Shown here: positions 1 to 10,900 of the stretch, one piece after another
Layout: each line of letters opens with the position of its first letter
How positions within the stretch are numbered: position 1 is the stretch's first letter
From: Gari tellinella
Taxonomy: Eukaryota; Mollusca; Bivalvia; Cardiida; Psammobiidae
Assembly: GCA_922989275.2 (NCBI GenBank)
Contig: OV277863.1
Span: 46,048,999 to 46,112,998, forward strand
Direction: 5' to 3'
DNA: 64,000 nt
Made by a program: the position numbers and the translations under genes
Notes under the pieces: model-generated
The model's database searches: none
What the model was told of the DNA's origin: nothing
Seen by the model: only the letters and a program-made list of their open reading frames with translations

Positions 1-166
1 GGGCGTAATGCGACAAGCTTGGTTGTACTTTAGATATCTGTAAAGAAGTCATATCCACCTTTTGTCGCAATATCGTCTGCTTCCGAATTAACGTCTACAA
101 TAATGTTATATTAACCCAATACTCCATTTCCTTTTTCTTGTTTTGAAGACAGGCGATGTACTGTAC

Positions 167-240
167 ATGTAAAGCAGAATGCGCCTTAAGGCGCATTATG
201 CTTTACTGTCAGTCTGCTTTAAGCTACCATCCGCTAGAAA
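167..240. repeat. Family C hairpin
   Basis: Reference description for family C. The palindrome AAAGCAGAATGCGCCTTAAG / GGCGCATTATGCTTTACTG is followed by a conserved CTGCTTTAAGCTACCATCNG CTAG-type flank. Complete copies add a left AGCAGGTTGAAAGT arm, so the whole is a 70-80 bp stem. No target duplication is evident. Confidence 0.75.
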
Positions 241-344
241 ATAGAAAATATATCTTAGGATGCATTTTCATGACAATATAAATTGGAGCTACATGTATTT
301 TTCTCAGTGAATAAATAAATTAAATGCGCTAAATGGCGCTTCTA

Positions 345-590
345 CAGTGGAGAATCTGTTATTCGTTCCCGTTTAAACGCAAACGTACGCAAACGCAAAG
401 CACTAAAACGTAGAAAAGAACAACTTTTGGACAATTCTGATAATTCTTGTTTATCTTGGTGGCAAACAGTTTGGAGCCTGATCAGACGCCGGGTTACCCG
501 GCGTCTGATCTGGCTCCAAACTGTTTGCACTGCAAATAATAGTTTTAGAGTAAACGCGTTTATTGGGAAATAATAACACATTCTCCACTG
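345..590 (+). mobile_element. Family A MITE (CAGTGGAGAA ends, TA target)
   Basis: Reference description for family A, about 246 bp. Ends CAGTGGAGAATCTGTTATTC are inverted and flanked by TA, suggesting Tc1/mariner-type mobilisation. Between them lie an A/C-rich arm (AAACGCAAACGTACGC), a central hairpin from GTTTGGAGCCTGATCAGACG to its complement closing on GGGTTACCC, and an AAACGCGTTTATTGGG arm. Open frames of 60-110 codons inside are by-products. Orientation + means the AAACGCAAACG arm comes first. Confidence 0.9.
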
Positions 591-595
591 TATGT

Positions 596-1236
596 GGGAA
601 AGGGTTAACTTTTTATACATTTTAAAATGGAAACTGTCATCGGTCACAGTGACAAAAGTTTTGATCCTGATCAGATATCGAGTTATTGATCTGTGTCCAA
701 ACTGTTTGTCAATGCCAATACAATTTTACTCCATAAATACGCATGATTCGCCTTTAATGTATACTTCCACTAAAGAAATAAATTCCACTTTATACTGTAA
801 CAAGAAATATCTTTTAAAAAGATATTCAGCGGAAAGGGCGGTGGAATTCATGCTGTAGATGGGTGTGCAAAATTGTATGAAATTGGGGGTTTTCAAAGAA
901 TTGTAATATCTTGGATTGAAAAACAAAAAATTTCAAGGATAACTATAACTCTGACTAAAAAACTATAAATGTACAGTAATGCAAAACAATAATATAACCC
1001 ATATCCTAGCTACTGGTAGGAGATACTCAGTTTAAACTACTGTTCTATATATCAAACTTCATTCATGGGGAGTTTCTTGAAACAAACTATAACTAAATAA
1101 ATTGTGCATGCCCTTACAGAACAACAGTTCTATAACACCTCACTCTTGTGAATAAATGATGAAACAACACAATTGTGTTTAACTCACTTGAGGCCATAAA
1201 TATATTGCTATCAATGTATGGTAAATTTGAACAAAT
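596..1236. other. No gene seen
   Basis: AT-rich DNA between a family A element and the LINE tail. A short decayed core (ttttgatcctgatcagatat) near 660 is the only recognisable trace. Confidence 0.5.
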
Positions 1237-2033
1237 AGTTAATACCTTGATACCTTGATACCTCGTCTACAGGAAAAAGGCTGTTGCCTGTGGCTCCCGC
1301 TCTGGTCTTCTTGTTATAATACCTTGTGCATGCGTGGGGCGGGTGACATACTGGCGGTTCTTCCAGAATAAGTCAAGTTTTGTCTTAAACTGGTTAAGGT
1401 CTTTAGCACCAATCACCCAGTCTGGTAAGGCGTTCCAGTTGTTAACGACCCTCAGGCAGAAGGAATGCTTGCGGATATTTAGCCGTCCATGCTGTTTCCC
1501 TAGCTTCAGGTTGTGTCCTCTTGTCTTAGATGTATGAGACTGTGGCAGTAACTTTTCTTTGTCGATGTTGTCTTTCCCTGTTAATATCTTGTACACCTGT
1601 ATCATGTCTCCTCTCTGTCTTCTGTAGTACAATGACGGTAGTTTGAGTTGTTCCAACCTTTCTTCATATGACAATTCACGTATATCTTTGCAAAGTTTTG
1701 TTTCCCGTCGTTGGACCTTCTCTACCTTGTCAATGTCTCCTGCAAACTGATGCATTCTAGGGGCATTTCCATATTCCAATAAGGGCCTAACCATGGTTGT
1801 AAAGAGTCTTATGATGAGTATATTGTCCCTACTAACAAATGTACGTTTGATCAACCCCAAGGTTCGGTTTGCCTTATTTACTGCCTGATTCACATGCTGG
1901 TGAAAAGTCAGTCTATTGTCGACATGTAGTCAAAGGTCCTTTTCCACTTCCGTTTCTGCGAGCTGTCTGTAGTTACCGTCATCATCTCTCATTTGGTACA
2001 CGTGGGTAGGGTTGTGTACTCCGCAATATAAAC
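1237..2033 (-). mobile_element. 5'-truncated LINE (CR1/jockey-type) 3' end with RT C-terminal part
   Basis: The minus strand encodes the C-terminal part of a non-LTR retrotransposon ORF2: NKANRTLGLIKRTF, VRPLLEYGNAP, VEKVQRRETKLCKDI, LSYEERLEQLKLPSLYYRRQ and RGDMIQVYKILTG, ending just before 1264. Upstream of residue M at 1893 the same frame continues (HVYQMRDDDGNYRQLAETEV and EKDL) with an in-frame TGA, so the copy is dead. After the stop come 2-3 copies of an 8-base repeat (GGTATCAA) at about 1237-1262, the kind of tail CR1-type LINEs carry. The copy is 5'-truncated near 2033. Confidence 0.85.
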
Positions 2034-2088
2034 TATTCTATAATAAAAGTGATGGTTTTTAAAATTAAATGCATTGTCTTAACAATTA

Positions 2089-2334
2089 CAGTGGAGAATC
2101 TGTTATTCTTTCCCAATAAACGCGTTTACGCTAAAACTATTATTTGCAGTGCAAACAGTTTGGAGCCAGATCAGACGCCGGGTAACCCGGCGTCTGATCA
2201 GGCTCCCAACTGTTTGCCACCAAGATAAACATGAAATATCAGAATTGTCCAAAGGTTGTTCTTTTCTACGTTTTAGTGCTTTGCGTTTGCGTACGTTTGC
2301 GTTTAAACGGGAAAGAATAACAGATTCTCCACTG
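2089..2334 (-). mobile_element. Family A MITE
   Basis: Full length, TA on both sides, complete central hairpin, reverse orientation. It lies just upstream of the LINE fragment. Confidence 0.9.
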
Positions 2335-2709
2335 TAGTTCTTGTTCGGATTGGAGATTCGTGATAGGGATTAACTGCATAGCAGATGTTACTGTTTCACT
2401 GTAAACTCGTTTATGCTCAAACAGTTTTTCAATTGCAACCCGTCGCCGATTAGATTAAAATAAATCGTTTATAAACCCCGAAAGTTAATATTGTCTATAT
2501 TTTCTTCATCTTTCGTTTATAAAATGCTAGCAATAATAACGTCTAATCCACTCTAACTGTATAGTAAGCTTGCATTGTTTGAGTAAGCATACTGTACTCA
2601 GCCGCTTCCCGGTTCATGTCAGGGATATAAGTACAATAATTACCTCAGATTTATTTCCTACACGGTAATAAATGCCTTGGTTTTGAAGAAGATGTCACAT
2701 TCTTACATA

Positions 2710-2932
2710 TTAACCCCTTCGCTGTCATGACGCCATCTGCTTTAAACCATTCTTGTCGACTTTTAGTTCTAAAAATCAAATTTGAGGTATTTTGACTTCA
2801 AAAATATTAAAATGATTTCTAACAGATTGGAAACTGATGAGACGCCGCGTAACGCGGCGTCTGATCAGGGTGAAAATGTTTGAAAACTATCCATTGTACT
2901 CGGAGTTAGGCAGTGGAAGGGATAAATAATCT
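2710..2932. mobile_element. Family B MITE
   Basis: TTAACCCCTTCGCTGTCATG left end, GGCAGTGGAAGGGATAA right end, hairpin on gcgtaacgc at about 2824-2885. Confidence 0.75.
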
Positions 2933-2939
2933 ACCTAAC

Positions 2940-3766
2940 ATTGTCTTTAATTAATATCTCATAAAGATTTCATAAGCATTTCTATGCGGAGTATTATCTT
3001 AACAAAAGATTGTCCTCCGGAACGATATAAAACATATTGTACATTTAGATTTAACCACTTCCATAATAGAATCACATTTCCTCACATTTATTTTATTACA
3101 CATTGATAAACGTGCTCTAAGCATCTTCCCTCATGACTTATCTGACGTTTTTAAGTCAGGTGGTTGCTTAATTGCTTAAATCAGAATTTAGACTTCAAAA
3201 TGAATGCAATACAGGGGTGGTCTTTAGGCTACTTCTTTACGTAAACAACCAAGTATTCATACTATTTGCATAATGTTATAGGTAAATATATCATACATGA
3301 CTTTGTATATTTCTTTTATGAAAAAATAAATGTCGGCTCGGCATTTGGGTTTAATGACTTGAAAGCGGCATGCGCAGCCTTTTCCCAAAGAGAAATGTCG
3401 ACTATAAGTTAAGATTGCTTCAACACACTGAAAACAAGCTAAACAAAGTACAAAGTCATAGCAACACTTTAAGCCCAAATGGCTGTTCAGCCGAATGTAC
3501 ATTATATCCCCAGAGAAGCAAATGTAAGAGAAAAGGCGTAAAACTTGACGGTTTATGATTATATATTTTTGCCGATTTCGTTAGCTTTAGCTTAATGCAT
3601 AGACATTTTGGTTTAGATAATGAGATAACCCAATACACAATGACAGAGGAGAGACAGAAAAAAACACCTGTTAGACAATATACATTGTCACTACGTAAGT
3701 GTAGCACGTATATTTCTAGTTGCAGTACGATGAAAAACATTAAATATATTGTTACTTGTTTGGAAC
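2940..3766. other. No gene seen
   Basis: AT-rich DNA. Overlapping ORFs of 60-94 codons occur on both strands around 3370-3740, without motifs or flanking splice logic I could trust. Confidence 0.4.
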
Positions 3767-4090
3767 TCGGCGCCTAATCAGGATCTAAATTGTTTACATT
3801 TGTACTGAATAGTTTGTTGATGACCTGATTTCAAACTGTTTGCAATAAACATAGGGTTTTCGTCATAGGCGCGTTTATTTGGAAATAATAATGTATTCTC
3901 CACTGTTCGCACTAGCAAAACAGTATTTAGCTATATATTCTTTCAATATATCTATATTGATAGTTATATGTCGAAGTTAAAATAAAGTAATAAAAGGTCT
4001 TCAAGGAACCCTTAGCATGCTATACGCACCACTGGGCAAGCTTTTACAAACAGTTTGGATCGAAGCTGGATTCAAACTGTTTTGCATACA
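3767..4090. repeat. Core-hairpin and family A relics
   Basis: TTGGAACTCGGCGCCTAATC (half core), then GGCGCGTTTATTTGGAAATA and TATTCTCCACTG (family A right end at about 3903), then CAAACAGTTTGGATCGAAGC near 4050. All are decayed. Confidence 0.4.
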
Positions 4091-4637
4091 TACTCATCTT
4101 CAGTTTGAATAGCTTAAAACATAATTTTGAGTTTTTACATATACACTATATGTGAAGCAGACGACAATTCAGCATGATAAAGCTTTAAAACAAAGATATT
4201 GAATATTAGAACATGTAATATGAAATAATAATGTAGTTTCCACTATATGTTTTAAAGTAAAGGGAGATGCGCCAATATAATAGGAATGTTTCAGGACTGA
4301 TCATGCAAAAGTGTGCATAAATGTAGGTTACTAGTGACCCATTTCATTCACTTTGGATGCCCAGGGAAATGTTCCCCTGTTTTACGCTCGTACTTTGCCA
4401 TAGGTGAGATGACCGTCGTGCTTTGACAGTCATTGTCTGTACAGGCGATGGGTGTGGTGGAGGTCAAGCACAATTGGCCATTGATTAGTAAATGTCCTGT
4501 TTGAACTCTTAAACAGCAGTTTTATTTCCTATGTCGATGTCAATATGTCACTTTTGATTTCAAAACACATCAATGTCCTAAATATGTTCATACAATAGTC
4601 AGTCTTAATGATTGCAGATTGTAGAAATGCCTGTATA

Positions 4638-4883
4638 CAGTGGAGAATCTGTTATTCTTTCCCAATAAACGCGTTTACGCTAAAACTATTATTTGCAGTG
4701 CAAACAGTTTGGAGCCAGATCAGACGCCGGGTAACCCGGCGTCTGATCAGGCTCCAAACTGTTTGCCACCAAGATAAACAAGAATTATCAGAATTGTCCA
4801 AAAGTTGTTCTTTTCTACGTTTTAGTGTTTTGCGTTTGCGTACGTTTGCGTTTAAACGGGAAAGAATAACAGATTCTCCACTG
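4638..4883 (-). mobile_element. Family A MITE
   Basis: Full length, TA on both sides, complete hairpin. It ends about 55 bp before a family D element. Confidence 0.9.
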
Positions 4884-4938
4884 TATGCAATGGGTCTAAC
4901 CCGTTTTCATCAGTTCAGTGAGTATCGTTAGACATATA

Positions 4939-5121
4939 CAGTAAAACCTCTCTAACGAAGGCTAATTGTAAGAGAGTCATGTGACAGCTTAACTCAAGTT
5001 GAAAGTAAAACCAGAAAGCTCCTAAAGGAGCTTTCTGTTTTACTGACACCTTGCTTTAAGCAGTTACCTGTCGTGAACACTTGAAAGACAAGAATGTGGT
5101 CGTAATAGAGGGGTTTTACTG
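4939..5121. mobile_element. Family D MITE (CAGTAAAACCTCT ends, TA target)
   Basis: TA flanks; ends CAGTAAAACCTCTCTAA and TAGAGGGGTTTTACTG; central hairpin AGAAAGCTCCTAAAGGAGCT with arms that resemble family C (GTTGAAAGTAAAAC, CTTGCTTTAAGC). About 183 bp. The TA target and end sequence suggest a Tc1/pogo-type transposase. Confidence 0.82.
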
Positions 5122-5317
5122 TACAAGCTTTTGAAATTACATTGGATCCTATTAATAAGCCGATTATCTCGGGTTGGGGGTTCTATTCAGACTTAAAAAA
5201 GTCTGATTTTTTTACTGTCAATGTTATTTTTCAGTAAAAATGCCTCTTATCTTAGTTTTCTAACAAATTACAGAAAACTGTTTTATGTCGAAGACGGTAT
5301 AGTAAAAATATCGTTTA

Positions 5318-5563
5318 CAGTGGAGAATCTGTTATTCTTTCCCATTTAAACGCAAACGTACGGAAACGCAAAGCGCTAAAACGTAGAAAAGAACAACTTT
5401 TGGACAATTCTAATAATTCGTTTTTATATTGGTGGCAAACAGTTTGGAGCCTGATCAGACGCCGGGTTACCCGGCGTCTGATCTGGCTCCAAACTGTTTG
5501 TAATTGAAATAATAGTTTTAGCGTAAACGCGTTAATTGGGAAAGAATAACAGATTATCCACTG
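5318..5563 (+). mobile_element. Family A MITE
   Basis: Full length with minor differences at the right end (agattatcca). An older relative abuts it at 5569. Confidence 0.88.
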
Positions 5564-5568
5564 TATTA

Positions 5569-5798
5569 CAGTGGGGAAGACGTTATTATTTCCAAATAAA
5601 CGGGTTGATGTTAAAACAATTATTTCAACTGCTAACAGGTTTGAGCGTCTGATCAGTCACCAATCTACTTGTCACTCAGACTAAAAGAAAGTAGTCTGAG
5701 TTGTCAAAAAGTTGTAATTTCAACATTGTACTCGTATTTTTAATGCGTTTGTGTTTTATTTGCGTTTTAAACGATAAAGAACAACGTCTTCTTTCCTG
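5569..5798 (-). mobile_element. Diverged family A relative
   Basis: Ends CAGTGGGGAAGACGTTATTA and its imperfect complement (cgtcttctttcctg). The central hairpin is reduced (gagcgtctgatcagtcacc). It represents an older subfamily with GACGTTATT in place of CTGTTATT. Confidence 0.7.
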
Positions 5799-5828
5799 TA
5801 ACAGAATCGAAATAATTGTTTTAAGATA

Positions 5829-6055
5829 TTAACCCCTTCACTGCCTTACCCCGAGAACATTAATTATTTTAGTTATTTACCTCCCCAAAACGATCCTGAT
5901 CAAACGCCACGTAACGCGACTTCTGATCAGAATCCAAACTGTTTAACACTCATTAAGATATTTTTTCAATTTTCATAAACATGATAATTTGAGAAATAAA
6001 AGCAGACGTCAGTTATCATTTCAAGCAGATGACATAATGGCAGTATTAGGGTTAA
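5829..6055. mobile_element. Family B MITE
   Basis: TTAACCCCTTCACTGCC left end and GGCAGTATTAGGGTTAA right end. The central hairpin has mismatches. Confidence 0.78.
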
Positions 6056-6700
6056 CCTCATTTATAGTATGCCTTTGAGCCCGTGGAATATATGACAGGT
6101 TTTATATGACCCATTAATTATAACCACATTATCATTTATAACGAACAGATAACATATGGTGCAAAACTGCACCTGGTTGAATTAAGCCTTTCACTACCGA
6201 TGGCGAAGTTCATGACATTTCAGTTTTGTTCAAATATGTACAAGTCCTGCTATTTTCAGGCAATATCAGCGACAAGACACATTGTATAAATATTAAGCCA
6301 CGTCAACCACAGTGCATAATGCCTTTATTATGTCTTGAAAACGATAACATTGGTTAAAATGTATGCTATTTTTGAAACATTTTTATCAATATGATACTCA
6401 CATCTTAATAACAAAGGAATAACGCGGTAGTTGTTTTTCGTCGTCAAATGTTGTATATCTTAGGTTAGTAGCAAATGACAATCACTACATTTGATTCATA
6501 TTAACATATTTTAGAAGTAATATTTCAGTGTAGGAGTTGACGAATTTTGAAGATATGAACTTCAAATTTATTATGGGAAATAAACATATTACTGGCTATA
6601 AACGCTGTTTTACTATACAGCTATGTTTTTATTTTAACCCTTTTCACTGCCGAAATTTAGTGTCTTTAGAATATAACCTACATTTTAACCAATCAAACTG
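6056..6700. other. No gene seen
   Basis: AT-rich flank. A piece resembling a family B end (ttttcactgccgaaattt) lies near 6645. The missing ZIP 5' exon was searched for here and not found. Confidence 0.4.
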
Positions 6701-6800
6701 CCGTTTGCGCCCCATTAAGTACGCCACTTAATCATTAAGAATTGTGTTGTGTTTCGACGTCGCGTGGTGTCTTGCGCGCAGTATAGATAATTCCGCCTCG
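6700..6800. promoter_or_regulatory. Possible metal-response-element cluster upstream of the ZIP exons
   Basis: TGCGCCC at 6706-6712 and the palindromic TGCGCGCA at 6773-6780 fit the MTF-1 consensus TGCRCNC, the latter on both strands. A CCAAT sequence sits near 6690, in a short CpG-richer patch. It lies about 0.8 kb before the first visible exon. The true transcription start is unknown and such 7-mers occur by chance about once per kb, so this is weak. Confidence 0.2.
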
Positions 6801-6904
6801 TAGCAACTAGTTGTAAAGAATGCCATATTTGGGCGATCTCACAGCCAGAATAAGCCAGCTTTGTTTACGATAAGTGGGAATTATCTAGTCCTCGGCCAAG
6901 TTAG

Positions 6905-7006
6905 TTAGAACATAATAAGTGAAATCTTAATGGTTAAGAAGGGGCCACTCGCTAACGCTCGTTACGCCCCTTCTTAATGATTAAGATTTCACTTAATATG
7001 TTCTAA
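6905..7006. repeat. Palindrome, 102 bp
   Basis: TTAGAACATAATAAGTGAAA to its near-complement, with inner GGTTAAGAAGGGGC / GCCCCTTCTTAATG; single copy in the window. Confidence 0.75.
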
Positions 7007-7401
7007 ATATCACTTAGATCACCCATATATATATATGGATAAGATATTAGATTAAGATAAGATTCCATTTATATGTATATAAATGAAATCGTCCAGCAAA
7101 CATACATGGAGAAAGCATTGCAATACTTAGGCATACATTGGTCAAAACAGTGAATTGTTACAGTGTAACAATGAAACAAAGGTTTTTAAATCGTATTTTC
7201 CTCAGTTCACAATACAATTGACGATTTCGACCGACAGTAAATGTTTATTTTGTGTTGTGAACTGTGGAAAGTATTATTCAAAATGTGTACTACATGTACA
7301 TGTACCAACATACAATAATTACTATAAAACCGGTTTTATTCGCGAGAATATAATTTACGCGTTAATTCGCGACTGTTTCTAGTTTTGAAAATAATTGACT
7401 T

Positions 7402-7490
7402 CTTAAAACAGGTTGAAAGTAAAGCAGAATGTGCCTTAAGGCACATTCTGCTTTACCTTCAGCCAGATTTAAGTTACCACCTGCTAGAAA
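7402..7490. repeat. Family C hairpin (complete)
   Basis: ACAGGTTGAAAGTAAAGCAG with TGTGCCTTAAGGCACA at the centre, about 120 bp before the first visible ZIP exon. Confidence 0.8.
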
Positions 7491-7611
7491 TATTGCATAA
7501 GTCGCGAATTAATACAAAATCACATTACGCGAAATATTCATGAGGCGAAAAAAACCTGTTTTACAATAATTAATTCAAGAAAATCAAGTTTTGTGTTTGT
7601 TGTATTTCCAG

Positions 7612-7975
7612 TGTTACAATACAACCGAATTAATGAGCGTAGTTCAGGCACCGACTCCATACGTTACACATGACGCCTTTGACCGTATCTCCACCATTCT
7701 CTTGTTCTATCTCCGCTATATCGACATCAACTGCAAGTCCATGGTACAAGTTTCTAAGGACTATCTCACCATCCGAGATCACATGATCCAAGACTTCTCG
7801 GGTGGATACCCGTTTGATTTGAGAATGGAGATGATACAGGAATATCTAGAGAAACTTGAGGATGACTATGATGATTATAATGATGATAAAGATGATCACA
7901 GTCATGATGATGACGGAGGATTCGGAGGTTTAGGGGGTCTGGATGATATGCTTAATGACATTCATGATCATATAG
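7612..7975 (+). CDS. SLC39A12-like: ZIP gene, first visible exon: helix-rich ectodomain
   Basis: Acceptor tgtatttccag before 7612 and donor GT at 7976; starts in phase 0 and ends one base into a Gly codon. It encodes residues 1-121, beginning CYNTTELM with an N-glycosylation sequon (NTT). Amphipathic helices follow, ending in an acidic tail with Asp/His/Gly (DDHSHDDD, then a GGFGGLGG stretch). This matches the helix-rich domain of ZIP4/ZIP12 ectodomains. No hydrophobic signal peptide is encoded, so at least one upstream exon is missing. The open frame runs a little beyond both splice sites, but without homology. Confidence 0.85.
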
Positions 7976-10900
7976 GTAAGATTGGTTTAACCAATTACCC
8001 AATAGACTGTTTTTAGTTTTGAAAATATATGACCAGTTAAAGCAGGTTGAAAGTAAAGCAGAATGCACAATGATATCGGCTTTGAGTCTGCTTTAAGCTA
8101 CCATCTTCTAGGATATGGAATACATTTCTAGGGTTGATAATTTATCAAGTTGAACTACATGTATTTCTATATATAAGGTAATAAATCTAAAGGCGTGAAA
8201 AGACGTATCTACGGAACAATAGGCTAACTTTGTTCCTTTCGAACATTCGTTTACATGTATAAAGTAAAATATAAAAGTTCGCCTAATTCAAACATTATTT
8301 TTTTATCATCTGAATTATTATGATATTCAAACAAATAAGGAGAGTTTTCCACTAAAATGAGTGCAGACTACTGTTGGACAAAACATATAAAACAGTGCAG
8401 AACCAGACGTCAATATTATCCATTGTAAACATATTTTCCTAGCCGAAGTTGCGTCACAATTACACTTAATATATATACATATTTTAAATAATTCAAATCT
8501 TTAAATTTAACAGAATTATTTTGTGTTCTGTTTTCCTTTTGAAGAAATATTTAATACTCGCCATACATCCTGTCAAGACTCGAGATTTTAGAATCGATAT
8601 CTGGGGCCCGTTTCATAAAACTTCTTACGATAAATGTTGTCGTAAGTCAGATTATAAAAAGTCTCAATTTTTATTTATTTCTCCATCTAATCTGTCTTGT
8701 GACATCTTTTTGGAATCGTCTTGAAAAGACGATTCCAAAAAGACGTCACAAGACAGGATTAGATAAAGAAATCACAAATTAAATGTATTTTAAAGTTTTG
8801 ACTTACGACAACATTTGTCGTAAGAAGTTTTATGAAACGGGCCCCTGGGTGCAAACTCTTTACAACTGACAAATTACATTCCAAAATACAACCCAACCTG
8901 GTCAACTCGAACTTGTTTAGGTCGAACTTACCTATATTTCCAAGTTGAAGCGTGACTTAGACACGTTTTAACTTGGACATACGGGTACGTTCGACATTAC
9001 CCACCCTTCGTCAAATATATCGTTATAATTTTACCGCTTTACCGCAATATTGTCGTCTACTTCAATATTGTTGTCTGCAATATCGTTTCAAGTTTTATAT
9101 TTAAGGCAATACAGTGGAGAATCTGTTATTCTTTCCCGTTTAAACGCAAACGTACGCAAACGCAAAGCACTAAAACGTAGAAAAGAACAACTTTAGGACA
9201 ATTCTGATATTTCATGTTTATCTTGGTGGCAAACAGTTTGGAGCCTGATCAGACGCCGGGTTACCCGGCGTCTGATCTGGCTCCAAACTGTTTGTAAAAA
9301 AAAAACTATTTTTAGCGTAAACGCGTTTATCGGGAAAGAATAACAGATTCTCCAGTGTATGACTGAAAGATGTTAAAATGAGTGTCAAACAGTTTTGATT
9401 CTGATCCAAACTGTTTGCAATCGTGCCTTTTGGCGTCATAAACATTGAAAATGCTAGGCGAGTTCGAATTACAGTCGAACTTCGATATCTCGAACTCGGT
9501 TATGTCGTACATACCCGTATTTCAAAATTAAAACGCGGCTAAGCCGTGTTTTAACTTTGAAACACGGGTATGTTCACCTTAACCGAGATTGAATTAAGGC
9601 AAATTCATGTTTCGAAATATCTGACATTTCGAGTAAAGCAAGTTTGAGATATCGGAGGTCGACTGTATGTCATAATTGCACTCTGAACTGTAGATTAGTC
9701 CTACTTTAGACTGATTGAGTAATCGAAAAAGAACTGTAGAGATACGAGCAATTCGACTCAAATTGCTTCGAGTTATCGGGGGTATTCGACTGTACACGTA
9801 TTGTAGCTGGTTTGTCTCGTACAGGTGAAACGGGTGACCACCACCATAACGATGATGGGCATGGACACCCGCATTTTGCCAAAATGACCATGGAAGACTC
9901 GAAGGAAAAGGTTCAAGGTTTGTTCATCTTCGTTTATCGTATTCCTTTATCTTGAAATATAGAGGTTTTTTTCTGCGGGGTTTAATTTTCGCTTATTTCG
10001 CGGTGATTGTCAAATCCGCGAAATTTGAACCCGCGGGAAGCGCTCAAAATTGAAGCCATCACCATCAATAATACATGTCAATCATGTTGCAAGAGGGAAT
10101 CGAACGCATATCTGCTTCGTATGCTTAAAACTCAGCTGGGTGCATATTCTTTACTGTATAAAATGTAACTTTTTCATCAATTGCGGAATTGATAAAATGC
10201 CTAAAAAGGTGTATCTGTAGAGTAATAGGTTAAGTTTCTTCAAAAGAGAATAGGAGGGATTGTTCTCACAAGTTTGAATACTGATACTTCGCAACCCCTT
10301 CACTGCCATTATAATGTGGTAAACAGTCTAACACAGGATTTTGACATAGTTCAAGTTTTAAACGAATTTTAACCAAATAACTTAGTATTTTTTTTTTACA
10401 TATAAGGCTGATGAAGCTAGAACTATTCTATAACACAGGTACTTGACACATACTTTATTATCTATTAACACCCCCCCCCCCCCCACCTTAAAAAAAAAAA
10501 ATTTTTTTTTTTTACTATACTTCTATTATAGATACAAGGTAAACAGCGCAATTCGACACCTAGTCTTTACTATCCACTTAAACTGATGCTAAAATAGACT
10601 CGATCGCCGATATTCTCTTGTGGTATCCTCGGGAAAGGATTAATTTATCAATATCTACTTTTTATTTCATCAAATTCCGTCAAATAACGCCACAGTACGT
10701 GAATTATAACGAAAATAAGCATAAAAAAGTTTTCTGTCGTTCTCTTGGTACAGAATTTATTGCCCAAAATAAGGGGTAATCTAGTCGGTTTGCACATTTA
10801 ACGGCCTTTACGGCTGGAACTTTCACCTAATTTCATTAGAGCAAACGCGTTTGTGTCGGAACATGACCCTCTTCACTATCAGCTATATGAAATATACATG

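Noticed and set aside
3256..3777. Overlapping ORFs of 60-94 codons on both strands
   Set aside because: Overlaps in several frames, no recognisable motif and no splice context; most likely chance in a local low-stop stretch.
592..7600. A signal-peptide exon for the ZIP gene
   Set aside because: I looked for an ATG with a hydrophobic stretch ending in phase 0 at a GT donor and found none convincing; it is probably upstream of the window.
10085..10160. tRNA gene on the minus strand (B-box-like gcgttcgattccc)
   Set aside because: No A box, no cloverleaf and no pairing acceptor stem found.
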